From NCBI GenBank assembly GCA_016934935.1, contig JAFGRW010000054.1, forward strand, positions 81,900 to 145,899: DNA of 64,000 bases, given 5' to 3'. Under the pieces are notes generated by a model. That model had not been told where the DNA came from. It was given only the letters and a program-made list of their open reading frames with translations, and ran no database searches. This DNA is from Spirochaetota bacterium. GTDB lineage: Bacteria > Spirochaetota > UBA4802 > JAFGJZ01. A program made the translations under genes and the position numbers. How positions within the stretch are numbered: the first letter of the stretch is position 1; the number at the start of each line of letters is the position of its first letter. Positions 28,255 to 38,530 of the stretch are shown in pieces.

Positions 28255-29046
28255 ATGCTGGTTAAGGATTTAATTGATTATATCAGAAAAAAGTTCCCTG
28301 AAGATATACAGGAATCGTATGATAATTCAGGCATACAGGTTTACAGGTCAGATGACAAGTTGACCGGCGTTCTTCTTGCGCTTGATATTCATGAAAAAGT
28401 GATAGATGATGCTTTAAGATTTGGATGTAATCTTATTATTACTCATCATCCGTTGTTTTTTAAATCTATTAAATCTGTTACGACTGAATCTTTTACTGGC
28501 AGGATAATCAACTCTTTAATAAAAAACAACATTTCCCACTATGCCATTCATACAAATCTTGACAAAGTTTACTGGAACAAACACGCACAGATGCTTGGCC
28601 TATTGAACATAGGTGTTATTGATCCGCATTTAAATACAGGTTATGGTTATGGTGCGTATGGAGAATTTCCTGATGAACCGTATATGGAAGATGTACTTCG
28701 ACTTGTAAAGAGAACTTTTGGTAATGAGTATTTGATTTATACAGGAGAACTTGACAGGAAAATCAAGTCTGTAGCGATAATGCCCGGCAGTGGTAGTTCG
28801 CTTGTTGAAAAGATGATCGAAGAAAAAGTCGATCTTTATATGTGCGGTGATATAAAGTACCATGACGCGTTTTCAGCCGAGGTAAATGGTTTAAACTTGA
28901 TTGACATCAGTCATTTTTCCAGTGAAATACATTATATGACCTTTTTGTCTGTCGATTTGCAAGATTACTTGACAAAAGCTTCTGTTGCAAACGGTATAAA
29001 ATTATTTACGTTGGCGAATAATCCATTGAAATGTTTCCAAGGGTGA
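28255..29046 (+). CDS. Nif3-like dinuclear metal centre protein
   Basis: CNLIITHHPLFFKSIKSV; HYAIHTNLDKV; DLYMCGDIKYHDA. Confidence 0.92.
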   Translation: MLVKDLIDYIRKKFPEDIQESYDNSGIQVYRSDDKLTGVLLALDIHEKVIDDALRFGCNLIITHHPLFFKSIKSVTTESFTGRIINSLIKNNISHYAIHTNLDKVYWNKHAQMLGLLNIGVIDPHLNTGYGYGAYGEFPDEPYMEDVLRLVKRTFGNEYLIYTGELDRKIKSVAIMPGSGSSLVEKMIEEKVDLYMCGDIKYHDAFSAEVNGLNLIDISHFSSEIHYMTFLSVDLQDYLTKASVANGIKLFTLANNPLKCFQG

Positions 29047-29052
29047 ATTTTA

Positions 29053-29754
29053 ATGAAAGAAAATATACGGCAGATGGAAGAGCTGCAGCGATATACTGAC
29101 GCAGTTATACGTGAAACAGGCGAGATTATATCAGCCAGAAAACGCATAGAAGAAATACAAAAAAATCAGCTTTATACTAAACAAAAATTTGATAAGCGCT
29201 TATCTGAATTAAAAAAATTGAAAAAAGAGACATCATCTTTGGAATTAATTCTGGAAGAAGCTGATGCTGCTGCAAGTAGGGTTAAAGACAAGATTAACAG
29301 CGCTCAAAACGAAAAAGAGTTGTCGGCGGGTTCTAATGAACTTGATAAAATTAATTCGGAAAAGGATATTATTGAAGAGCAGTTACTTGCAAATTTTGAT
29401 AAAATATCAGAAGAAGAGGAATTAATTAAAAAAGAAGAGATCATTTTTGAGAAAAATACAAATAGTGATAATTCTACTCTGAAAGAACTGAATGAAAGAA
29501 TAGACCGATTACAAACAATTAAAGAAGAAAACCAGAAGAAGTTCGAGGCCGGTCTTCTTTTACTTGAACCCAAATTACGATCTCGATTTGCTAAACTTTC
29601 TGAATCTAAAGATGGGAAAGCAATTGTCAAGATGGAAAATGGAGTTTGTATGGGGTGCAATAACACTGTACCTCCAAATGATCTTTCTGTCGTTAATTCC
29701 GGTGAATTATGTATATGTACAAATTGTGGAAAATATTTATATAGCGGTCGTTAG
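29053..29754 (+). CDS. Coiled-coil protein with C-terminal C4-type zinc ribbon
   Basis: Helical N-term; CMGCNNTVPPNDLSVVNSGELCICTNCGKYLY. Confidence 0.9.
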   Translation: MKENIRQMEELQRYTDAVIRETGEIISARKRIEEIQKNQLYTKQKFDKRLSELKKLKKETSSLELILEEADAAASRVKDKINSAQNEKELSAGSNELDKINSEKDIIEEQLLANFDKISEEEELIKKEEIIFEKNTNSDNSTLKELNERIDRLQTIKEENQKKFEAGLLLLEPKLRSRFAKLSESKDGKAIVKMENGVCMGCNNTVPPNDLSVVNSGELCICTNCGKYLYSGR

Positions 29755-29799
29755 TAAATAATAGTAATTGTGTTTTAATGTTAAAAAAGGATAAATCTT

Positions 29800-30450
29800 A
29801 TGATGCTTAGTATTGATAAAGTTCTTTCTCTTTTGGAAGATGGTAAAACAGTTCAAAAAATTGCGGAACTTGCCGATAGCTCGATCGAAGACGTAATATC
29901 ACTTATCAGGGAAGCAAGGAAAATTATTACCCAAAAAGATCCTCAAAAATCTAGAAAAAAAGTGAAATTCAAGAAAAAAATTGAACAAAATTCAGATTTA
30001 GGCGTTATAGACAATGAAGAGTTGGATATATTCAAGGGGGCTGATTTATCGGTCGTTCCATTAGAGAATATCTTAACATTTTATTGCGCAGTATCAGAGT
30101 CTAATGGAGCTGTTTCAGTCGCAATAATTATACAAGACAACGAGGGGCGTCGAGTGGGCAAGGTTCAGTACAGAGAAAACACAAAATCAAAACGGCTGGC
30201 CCTGTTGAAATCCTTGTTGAGATGTGAACAAATTGCTTCATATTTTAAATCTGTTAAAACCAGATTACGCTTTGATGATGAGTATCTTTATCGTCAAATA
30301 ACCGGGAAAAATACAGAAATAGAAAAAAAACTGATAAACTATGTTGGAGATATGAGAGTCCTTCTTGAGTCACGAAAAAATGAAATTCTTATTGAGTTGA
30401 TAGAATCTCATCAAAATGAAAAAGCGCATTTTTTAACGGAGAATCAATGA
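29800..30450 (+). CDS. Hypothetical protein (216 aa)
   Basis: ORF with aaaagga RBS; overlaps recJ-like start. Confidence 0.65.
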   Translation: MMLSIDKVLSLLEDGKTVQKIAELADSSIEDVISLIREARKIITQKDPQKSRKKVKFKKKIEQNSDLGVIDNEELDIFKGADLSVVPLENILTFYCAVSESNGAVSVAIIIQDNEGRRVGKVQYRENTKSKRLALLKSLLRCEQIASYFKSVKTRLRFDDEYLYRQITGKNTEIEKKLINYVGDMRVLLESRKNEILIELIESHQNEKAHFLTENQ

Positions 30451-32468
30451 AAGAAAACTGGTTGTTGAAACCGGTAGATTCCGAGCAAATAAAGTATTTG
30501 GCAGAAACAAGTCAGCTTGATTATGACCTTGTTGCCATTCTTATGAGACGCGGTTATACTGATTTAAATAGTATAATAGATTTGATGTATCCTTCCTATG
30601 CAGCTCTTCATTCTCCATTCTTAATGTTAAATATGTATCAAGCTGTAGATCTTCTTAGAAAAAGTACAGTTTCTGGAAAAAAAATTGGCATTTTTTCTGA
30701 TTCTGATCTTGATGGCCTGACTTCACTTTATATTGTTAAAAATCTGCTTGATAAACTAGGTATCGAAACTTTTTGTTATTATCCAAACCGGGAACATTCA
30801 GAATATGGACTAACAGATGAAGTTGCCGAAATTTTTATTAAGCAAAAAGTCGATCTGCTTATAACACTTGATTGCGGTATCAGAGATATCATTCCGATTT
30901 CAATTTTGCGCAAGTCGAATATTCCGGTTCTTGTTTGTGATCACCATGAGCCAGATACTGTTTTACCTGAAGCAGTCATAGTTAACCCCAAACTACATGA
31001 TTGCGCTTACCCGTTTAAGGAGCTTGCAGGTGTAGGAGTAGCATTTAAACTGTGTCAGGCTTTTTTACTTTCATTTTTGCCAATATATGGTAAAAGAACA
31101 GCTCTATTGTTTAAAAAGGATGATTGCTACGCAATGCATTTTTTTATGGACGGTATTGCTCTTGATGATGATAAAATAGAATTTTTTTATTTCCAGGAGA
31201 TACACCGCTATACTGGTAACGAAGATATTATTTGCTATTATGGAATTGATGAAAAAGAGATCGTAGAAATTGAAAGATATACCAATCACTCAATTACTAA
31301 TATTGTGAATCAGGCTTTTGGCGCAAATACGTTTTCAGCACTGTTTAAAAAATTGTTACTGATTTACAGGAATGATAAGAATCAGGTTGAAAAAGCCCTG
31401 GTTCATGTCTATCGGGAGTCAATCTTCATGATCCCGGCAAAAATTGGTGACTTTATCCGTGAAGTTATGCCGTATATTGCTATTGGAACAATTGCTGATG
31501 TTGTGCCTGTTAGAGATGAGAACAGGATTTTTACAGCTAAAGGTATTGATCAGTTTAATGATTGTGATAGCAGCACTTTAGTGCAGCTTAAAAATTTTTG
31601 CAAAACGCGTATAACGTCTAAAGTAATCGGTTGGCAGGTAGCACCACTATTAAACAGTCCTGGTCGATTTGGCAAAACGGCGTTGACAGCTGATTTTTTT
31701 CTAAAGCCGCAAAACAGTGTTGATATCCTGTGTACTATAAGTGAATTGAATGATTATAGAAAAAAATATGTAAAAGACCTGGTTGCGGGTGTAATATCTG
31801 AAAATCATGAGGTTTTTCTCGATTGCTCTGTTATTTATACAAGGTTTGATAAAATAGAAGAGGGGATAAGCGGACTTATAGCTTCAAGATTGGTAGATGA
31901 ATATGATAAACCGGCGGTAGTAGTTGTTCAAATAGACGACCATTATTGTAAGGGGTCGGGAAGAAGTCCGTTCAGCGGTTTTTATTCCTTATTTGAACCA
32001 CACAGCTCCATTTTTGAGCGCTTTGGAGGACATGATCAGGCATTAGGATTTACGATTTGTAATGAAAATTTGGCAAAATTCAAAACTCTTATCGAAGGTT
32101 TCAATTTTGGTGATAACTATGGAAAGAAAGAGATTGTGATCGATTTAGAGATAGACGTTTCGAATATAGACTATTCTTTTATAAAAAAAATCAGCAGTTT
32201 GGAACCTTTTGGTGCTGAAAACCAACCTCCAGTATTTCTTTCAAGAGGGGTGGTTTTTGAAGAGTTAAAAATATTTGGTAAAAAACAAGAACATGCCAAA
32301 TTATTTACTACCAACAAGTTTTTAGAAATTATTATATGGAATGGATCACAGAAAGCAGAAGAGTTATTTGGAGCAGGTGTGGCTGATATTGTGTATAGTC
32401 TGGAATTAAGTAATTATATGGGTTCACAAATAATAAGGATGAATATGATTGAGACGAAAATAAATTGA
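30447..32468 (+). CDS. RecJ-like single-stranded-DNA exonuclease (DHH family) with internal insertion
   Basis: FSDSDLDGLTS, LLITLDCGIRD, VLVCDHHEPD, AIGTIADVVPVRDENR, GRSPFSGF, FGGHDQALGFTI. Confidence 0.85.
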   Translation: MKENWLLKPVDSEQIKYLAETSQLDYDLVAILMRRGYTDLNSIIDLMYPSYAALHSPFLMLNMYQAVDLLRKSTVSGKKIGIFSDSDLDGLTSLYIVKNLLDKLGIETFCYYPNREHSEYGLTDEVAEIFIKQKVDLLITLDCGIRDIIPISILRKSNIPVLVCDHHEPDTVLPEAVIVNPKLHDCAYPFKELAGVGVAFKLCQAFLLSFLPIYGKRTALLFKKDDCYAMHFFMDGIALDDDKIEFFYFQEIHRYTGNEDIICYYGIDEKEIVEIERYTNHSITNIVNQAFGANTFSALFKKLLLIYRNDKNQVEKALVHVYRESIFMIPAKIGDFIREVMPYIAIGTIADVVPVRDENRIFTAKGIDQFNDCDSSTLVQLKNFCKTRITSKVIGWQVAPLLNSPGRFGKTALTADFFLKPQNSVDILCTISELNDYRKKYVKDLVAGVISENHEVFLDCSVIYTRFDKIEEGISGLIASRLVDEYDKPAVVVVQIDDHYCKGSGRSPFSGFYSLFEPHSSIFERFGGHDQALGFTICNENLAKFKTLIEGFNFGDNYGKKEIVIDLEIDVSNIDYSFIKKISSLEPFGAENQPPVFLSRGVVFEELKIFGKKQEHAKLFTTNKFLEIIIWNGSQKAEELFGAGVADIVYSLELSNYMGSQIIRMNMIETKIN

Positions 32469-32547
32469 CATTTTCACAATAATAACTATTTTCAACTTGT
32501 GGTTTATTTAATCAGTATAACCTCAATAATAAATGAAGGGGTCTTTA

Positions 32548-32847
32548 ATGGACATTAAAATAACAGAAAATGAGAGTTCAGTCCTGGTTAAGGTTTCCGG
32601 TGATATCGAAATGATGACTATCAAGGATTTTAAGGATCAGCTTTTATTATTAGGTAAGGATTCGGATAAAGACATTGAACTGGATATGGGTGATGTTAAC
32701 TATATCGATTCTTCTGGCGTTGGTGTTCTGATCAGTCTTTTAAAGCTTCAAAAGAAAAAAGATAAGTCTGTTACGATTACAGAAGTTAGCGATAAAGTGC
32801 TTAATGTTCTGAAACTTAGCTCGTTGGCAGATGTATTTGATTTATGA
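32548..32847 (+). CDS. STAS-domain anti-sigma factor antagonist
   Basis: IELDMGDVNYIDSSGVGVLISLLKL. Confidence 0.92.
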   Translation: MDIKITENESSVLVKVSGDIEMMTIKDFKDQLLLLGKDSDKDIELDMGDVNYIDSSGVGVLISLLKLQKKKDKSVTITEVSDKVLNVLKLSSLADVFDL

Positions 32848-33350
32848 TTCGATCTTTAAGATGCGGAACTGGTTTTGATGTTCATCGGTTTTGTCAAGAC
32901 CGGGATCTTGTTCTTGGAGGTGTGGTTGTTAAACACCCCCTTGGGTTGGCAGGGCATTCTGATGCGGATGTCCTGGTTCATGCCCTGATGGATGCTCTTC
33001 TTGGTGCTGCAGCTTTGCCGGATATAGGTAGCTTCTTTCCAGATAACGATGTAACATACCAAAATATCAGTAGTATTGTTTTATTGCAAAAAGTTAAATC
33101 CATTTTAAACGAAAGTGGTTTCGAGATTATCAATATTGATACCACAATTATATGCGAAAAGCCGAAGGTTGGTCCCTATATTGCTTTGATGAAAAAAAAA
33201 ATTGGAAATGCTCTTGAAGTGAGTGAAGATCTTGTTGGAATCAAGGCAACTACAACAGAAAAACTGGGGTTTACTGGTCGTGAAGAGGGAATTGCCTGCC
33301 AGGCTGCGGTTCTTCTTTTTAAAAAAACCGAAAATAAAACAATTGACTGA
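32844..33350 (+). CDS. ispF: 2-C-methyl-D-erythritol 2,4-cyclodiphosphate synthase
   Basis: GTGFDVHRF; GHSDADVLVHALMDALLGAAALPDIGSFFPD; KATTTEKLGFTGREEGIACQA. Confidence 0.96.
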   Translation: MIRSLRCGTGFDVHRFCQDRDLVLGGVVVKHPLGLAGHSDADVLVHALMDALLGAAALPDIGSFFPDNDVTYQNISSIVLLQKVKSILNESGFEIINIDTTIICEKPKVGPYIALMKKKIGNALEVSEDLVGIKATTTEKLGFTGREEGIACQAAVLLFKKTENKTID

Positions 33351-33427
33351 TATCCTGCCTAATTTATTAACAATATAATGTACCTTTGTCTGGTATTTTT
33401 ACAATCATAGATAGGAAAGTGCAAAAA

Positions 33428-34642
33428 ATGATCAAGAATGATATTACATTGTTGAAACGGGGAACAGAAGAAATTTTACCCGAAGATGATTTTGATAAAA
33501 AAGTTAAAGAGTCGGAAGAAAAACAAAAGCCTCTTATAATCAAGGCCGGTTTTGATCCGACAGCGCCGGATATTCATCTTGGACATACTGTGCTAATACG
33601 TAAAATGAAGCATTTTCAGCAAATGGGTCATACAGTTGTCTTTTTAATAGGTGATTTTACTGGAATGATTGGTGATCCAACGGGTAAGTCTGAAACTCGA
33701 AAAAAATTAAGCAGAGAAGAGGTGTTGGAAAACGCCGAAACTTATAAAAAACAGGTTTTTAAGATACTTGACCCTGACAAGACCATTATAGAGTTTAACT
33801 CTAAATGGTGTTCAAAAATGGATTTTGCAAATGTCCTGGAGTTGACATCGCACTATAATGTCGCGAGAATGCTTGAGCGGGATGATTTTTCAAAAAGGTA
33901 TAAAACAGGAAAATCAATTTCAATAATTGAATTTATGTATCCTTTGGTTCAGGGGTATGATTCCGTTATGCTTAAAGCAGATGTCGAATTAGGTGGAACG
34001 GATCAGAAGTTTAATCTGTTAGTTGGGCGGGATTTGCAAAAAGAGTATGGTTGTTCACAGCAGTCGATAATGACTGTGCCGCTACTTGTCGGCCTTGATG
34101 GTGTTCAGAAAATGAGTAAATCTCTTGGTAACTATATTGGTATTGATGAAAAGCCTGCTGATATTTTCGGTAAAGTAATGTCAATTTCTGATGATCTAAT
34201 GTTTACCTATTTTAATCTGGTAACAGATGTTCCATATGAAGATATTGATGATATTAAAATGAAAATGCAGGATGGAGCAGTGCATCCCCGAGATGTTAAA
34301 GTTCGTTTAGCCAAAGATATTTGTGCGCAATTTTATGATGAAGCTGTAGCGGATGAAGCCGAGCAGCAATTTAACACTATTTTTGTAAAAAAAGATGTAC
34401 CTGATGATATTGAAAAGTATAAAATTGAAAACGACATATTGGAAGAGGGAAAAATCTGGATTATTAAGCTGCTAGTTATTGCCGGGCTGGCAAAATCAAA
34501 CGGCGAAGCCAGAAGATTGATACAAGGTGGAGGCGTTTATCTCGATGGAGAGACGATTTTAGACGCCGATTTTGAGCTTGTGCTTCCAAGCTCATCCATA
34601 ATAAAAGTAGGGAAAAGACGTTTTATTAAAATTGTTTGTTAA
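33428..34642 (+). CDS. tyrS: Tyrosyl-tRNA synthetase
   Basis: [40 protein letters not shown]-term S4-like. Confidence 0.95.
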   Translation: MIKNDITLLKRGTEEILPEDDFDKKVKESEEKQKPLIIKAGFDPTAPDIHLGHTVLIRKMKHFQQMGHTVVFLIGDFTGMIGDPTGKSETRKKLSREEVLENAETYKKQVFKILDPDKTIIEFNSKWCSKMDFANVLELTSHYNVARMLERDDFSKRYKTGKSISIIEFMYPLVQGYDSVMLKADVELGGTDQKFNLLVGRDLQKEYGCSQQSIMTVPLLVGLDGVQKMSKSLGNYIGIDEKPADIFGKVMSISDDLMFTYFNLVTDVPYEDIDDIKMKMQDGAVHPRDVKVRLAKDICAQFYDEAVADEAEQQFNTIFVKKDVPDDIEKYKIENDILEEGKIWIIKLLVIAGLAKSNGEARRLIQGGGVYLDGETILDADFELVLPSSSIIKVGKRRFIKIVC

Positions 34643-34667
34643 AATGTGTAACTAACCGGAAAGGTAT

Positions 34668-35243
34668 ATGTCTGATTTAACAGAAGAAGAGATAATAGAC
34701 AGGGTAAAGAATGGTGAAACGGAACTCTTGGGTGTTTTAATTGAAAAATATCAGGATAGGGTTTTTCGTTACACATATTCAAACCTTGGTAACTACGATG
34801 ATGCTTTAGAGGCGACGCAGGATATATTTGTTAGTGTTTTCCGTTCTATCGCAAAATTCAGGGGAGAGTCCAAGTTTTCGACATGGCTTTATAGTATAAC
34901 TTCGAATTACTGTAAGAACTATAAAAGAAAACGCGGACGAATGAGTCTTGTTTCATTATTTCGATCCGATGATGAAGATTTTGGAGAACTTCCCATTGAG
35001 GATGAGAGAGAAGATCTTGAGAAACAGTTTGAACTTTCAAATGCAATGGATATAGCCAGAGAAGAGTTGGCAAAGTTGCCAGATGATTATAAAAATATTC
35101 TTTTGCTTCGAGAAATAGAAGAGATGTCCTATGAAGATATTTCGGAAGAACTGAATATATCGCTTTCGAATGTTAAAGTTCGGATACATAGAGGGCGTGC
35201 GATGCTTAAACAGCGTTTAATAGAAAGAGGTGTAGTCGAATGA
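34668..35243 (+). CDS. ECF-type RNA polymerase sigma factor
   Basis: ATQDIFVSVFRSIAKFRGESKFSTWLYSITSNYCKNY; LREIEEMSYEDISEELNISLSNVKVRIHRGRAMLK. Confidence 0.93.
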   Translation: MSDLTEEEIIDRVKNGETELLGVLIEKYQDRVFRYTYSNLGNYDDALEATQDIFVSVFRSIAKFRGESKFSTWLYSITSNYCKNYKRKRGRMSLVSLFRSDDEDFGELPIEDEREDLEKQFELSNAMDIAREELAKLPDDYKNILLLREIEEMSYEDISEELNISLSNVKVRIHRGRAMLKQRLIERGVVE

Positions 35244-35899
35244 GCGCAAAAAGATGTGTTGATGAAAAGATTTCTGATATTTATGATCTTTATGCAAGCG
35301 GTAACACTATTGATTGTTTAAAATCGTTATCATCATCTGAGTTGGCAGAATTTAAAAAATTAGAAAAGACTTTGAGTCTTGTGCATGGATTAAGGGCTGT
35401 TCATATTTCAAATAGAAATTATTTTACCACTAAAACTCTCAATTGCTGTAAACAAACAAATTTGCGATATGCAGGATTCGGTAAATATATCGCATCGAAG
35501 CCTTTTGTTTCGGGGGCTGTGGCCGCAGTTTTTGCTGTTGTTCTGACTGTCTCGTTGGTAACTTTAAATAGAGAAAATGATTCAGTGCCTTTTTCGGGAA
35601 CAACAGTTGCAAATGAGTTTAATATTAATTCTGAATATGAAAAAGATATTAATATCATCAAAAATGCTATTATTTCTCTTGGGGGACGAGTTGTTGATTC
35701 TAAAGATGGAATGCTAAAGGTTCAAGCTTCCATATCTGACTATATGGCAATAAAGAAAGAACTTACTCTTTCGGCGGAAGAGAAGGTTTTTTTAAATAAC
35801 AATAACCGATTAAGGTCAGTTGGTACAAATTCTGGCTATATTAGTTCTAAATATATCGAAGAAGTGATAACTTTTACTGTTTATCCCAAGAAAAAGTAA
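35240..35899 (+). CDS. Predicted single-TM protein co-transcribed with the ECF sigma factor; possible anti-sigma factor
   Basis: 4-nt overlap with sigma gene; central TM segment VSGAVAAVFAVVLTVSLVTL. Confidence 0.65.
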   Translation: MSAKRCVDEKISDIYDLYASGNTIDCLKSLSSSELAEFKKLEKTLSLVHGLRAVHISNRNYFTTKTLNCCKQTNLRYAGFGKYIASKPFVSGAVAAVFAVVLTVSLVTLNRENDSVPFSGTTVANEFNINSEYEKDINIIKNAIISLGGRVVDSKDGMLKVQASISDYMAIKKELTLSAEEKVFLNNNNRLRSVGTNSGYISSKYIEEVITFTVYPKKK

Positions 35900-35904
35900 T
35901 AATA

Positions 35905-36861
35905 TTACATATTGAAGGTTCTCTCTTCAGGATGGCGTTGTAAATAATCAAAGATGACTTTTCCCATTTCAGATACAGACTCCTTTTTTTTGATTGCAGA
36001 AAAAAGGTTATGACCAAAACGAAAATTATTACAAAAATATCCAAAGAATCTTAATGACCGCAATGTCTGAATTTTTGATGGTAAAAATTGATGTATCTTC
36101 TCTATGAAAATCTCGGTACATTCTGCCAAATCAATAATTAAGTTGTTTTTACCGTTAATTCTATTATCAATTTGACCAAATATCCATGGTTTAACCGCTG
36201 CTGCTCGTCCAATCATTATTTTATTATTAAAATCTCTTATTAAATCAACAGCCTCAGTTGTTTCAGATATATCTCCGTTATAAATTAGCTGAATAGGTGA
36301 TTGGTTTTTGATTTCAGTAAAGAGCTTTCTTGATGCCGTGTGCCTGAAGCCTTCGTGAGCATTTCTAGGGTGAAGCGTTACATAGTCAATACCGTAATCA
36401 TTAAAAAGTTTAAGATATTTTATGACAAATTCAGCTGAGCTCTCGGTAATACCAGCCCTCATTTTTACTGATACACGGCAGTCGCAACTGTCTCTAACTC
36501 CTTGAACAATTTTCGCAACATTATCATAATCTTTTAACAAATATGATCCGGCACCACGCTTTCTAATATCAGGAGCCGAACAGCCCATGTTTATATCTAT
36601 TGAATACGGGTTCTGTTTTAGAAGTTCTTTTGCAGCCCGGGCCATTATTTGCGCATTAGTCCCTAAAAGTTGGAAACCTACTGGATGATCGAAATCGTGA
36701 ATAATAGTTTTGCTCTGATTAAACTGTCCACCGTTAAGTAGGGCAGCTGAGCTTATCATTTCTGTATGCAGCATTACTTTTGAAGAAAATTTACGTATTA
36801 GATATCTTAGTGCAGGTGTAGTTATCTCGGCCAATGGGGCACAGAAAAGTTCGGGTATCAT
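35905..36861 (-). CDS. tRNA-dihydrouridine synthase family protein
   Basis: DINMGCSAPDIRKRGAGSYLLKD; VKMRAGI; LHPRNAHEGFRHTA; IGRAAAVKPWIF. Confidence 0.9.
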   Translation of the reverse strand: MIPELFCAPLAEITTPALRYLIRKFSSKVMLHTEMISSAALLNGGQFNQSKTIIHDFDHPVGFQLLGTNAQIMARAAKELLKQNPYSIDINMGCSAPDIRKRGAGSYLLKDYDNVAKIVQGVRDSCDCRVSVKMRAGITESSAEFVIKYLKLFNDYGIDYVTLHPRNAHEGFRHTASRKLFTEIKNQSPIQLIYNGDISETTEAVDLIRDFNNKIMIGRAAAVKPWIFGQIDNRINGKNNLIIDLAECTEIFIEKIHQFLPSKIQTLRSLRFFGYFCNNFRFGHNLFSAIKKKESVSEMGKVIFDYLQRHPEERTFNM

Positions 36862-37544
36862 TTATCCAGGATGAATTCTAATGGTTTGTTGTCAAGATTG
36901 ATTTTATACATATAAATCAACCCATTGTTATCACAATAAATTTCCATAACGAATAATGGTGATTTGTGATCAGTTCTTGTGAAAATTTGTATTTTATTGA
37001 CTGTGATATTTTCACCTGTATTCATTATTGTTAAATTTGGGGTTATAAGAACTTTCATTTTGAATAATTTTTTTGAATTACTAGAGGGGTCATAGATCGT
37101 ATATTCAGAATTTCTGTTATTAAACTTTGATATTACGGCATCTGAAACAATCTTGTTTGTGCCAAATATAAGATCTGGGTGAAGTCTTAATTTTAAATTG
37201 ATGTCCAGCCCTGTTACACTAATAATGTTGTCTGATACCCTGGCGTATATATATGAACGATTTATTTTTTTGTTATCAATAATAGTTGAATTTGATGAGA
37301 AACTAACAGGCGAATACTCTGTTGTTTCTTTGACTGTTTCGCTTGAAATAATTATCAAAGACTCAGAATTAAGTTTAAGTTTGGAGTTTGTCGTTATTAT
37401 GCCGTCTTTAAGGTTACGGGTAACAGTTGTTTTGCCAATTGGGTTGTTTTCTGAGTAAATAGTGTAATTCCATCTTCCATACTGAGATATACATAAAGCT
37501 TTGAATGGAGAAAATAATATAATAAATAAGATTAAAATTCTCAT
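36858..37544 (-). CDS. Exported hypothetical protein
   Basis: Signal peptide MRILILFIILFSPFKALC; overlaps both neighbours. Confidence 0.65.
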   Translation of the reverse strand: MRILILFIILFSPFKALCISQYGRWNYTIYSENNPIGKTTVTRNLKDGIITTNSKLKLNSESLIIISSETVKETTEYSPVSFSSNSTIIDNKKINRSYIYARVSDNIISVTGLDINLKLRLHPDLIFGTNKIVSDAVISKFNNRNSEYTIYDPSSNSKKLFKMKVLITPNLTIMNTGENITVNKIQIFTRTDHKSPLFVMEIYCDNNGLIYMYKINLDNKPLEFILDK

Positions 37545-38530
37545 TACAAAATGTCTTCGAGCCTATTTGTTTCTAATAGAGTTTTTTTAAATTTAATTTT
37601 TATCAGGGGTTTTGCTGTGTTTCCGCAAATAGACCCAATAGGAGTAATAGGGAAGGAATTATAAAATTTTTTATCTATTCTTTTTGTAGATATAAAAAAC
37701 AATCCGCAATAGTAATTACCATTAAGCAAGATTTTGATCATATCTTTATCATTATTGTCAAAATTGCTTATATTTGGGAAAAGGTCGTTCATATCAATTT
37801 CGCAAGCGTTATTTGACTGAATAATATCCTTCACTATTTTTATTAAAGAATAGCCGGCAGGTACGATATAATAGGGGTTATAGCCTTTAAAAATTATATC
37901 GTTCAGTTCCTGGTTTTCCAATCTGTTCAGCAAACATGACTTTGGAATACGTGAAAGGTTGCCAGTATCTGTTGATTTTACCTTAAAATCATCTGCAAAT
38001 ACGCTTCCTGTGTAATAAATGGTTGAATCTGAAACAGGGTTTAGGTTATTTAAAAAACAACTTTCTGCGGTTTCACCATATGCGGATAAGTTCAGGGATA
38101 TATGTTTTTTCCGGTTTTTCTGAAAAAAACCACCTGCTTGTAATAATCCCGCACTACTGGCAATTCTATTGATGATTCCGAAAATGGAAGAAACAGAATC
38201 TTCGGGTGTTTTTTCGGGAAAAGACAGAGTAGTAAAAATAAATCTTGGAATTGCATTTACGCTATTTAAATTAAAAATCAATAATGATAAATAATATTCT
38301 ATTAATGTTTTATATATTTGTTTGTCTTTTTTATACTCTGGCATTTGGCATATGTCAAGAGAAGTCGTTATGCCATATTTTTGATGAGAAATCAAAAAAT
38401 ATGATATATTTTTTTGGGTTACTTTTTTTAACTTTGTATCGGGAGAAATTCCGTAATAAGCCAAAGCAGTAAAAATATTTGTGAAATAGTTTTTATCCTT
38501 TGCAGCCACGATTAATCCTTTAACTGGCAA
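37544..38530 (-). CDS. Hypothetical protein (328 aa)
   Basis: Operon-like overlap with gltX. Confidence 0.65.
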   Translation of the reverse strand: MPVKGLIVAAKDKNYFTNIFTALAYYGISPDTKLKKVTQKNISYFLISHQKYGITTSLDICQMPEYKKDKQIYKTLIEYYLSLLIFNLNSVNAIPRFIFTTLSFPEKTPEDSVSSIFGIINRIASSAGLLQAGGFFQKNRKKHISLNLSAYGETAESCFLNNLNPVSDSTIYYTGSVFADDFKVKSTDTGNLSRIPKSCLLNRLENQELNDIIFKGYNPYYIVPAGYSLIKIVKDIIQSNNACEIDMNDLFPNISNFDNNDKDMIKILLNGNYYCGLFFISTKRIDKKFYNSFPITPIGSICGNTAKPLIKIKFKKTLLETNRLEDIL

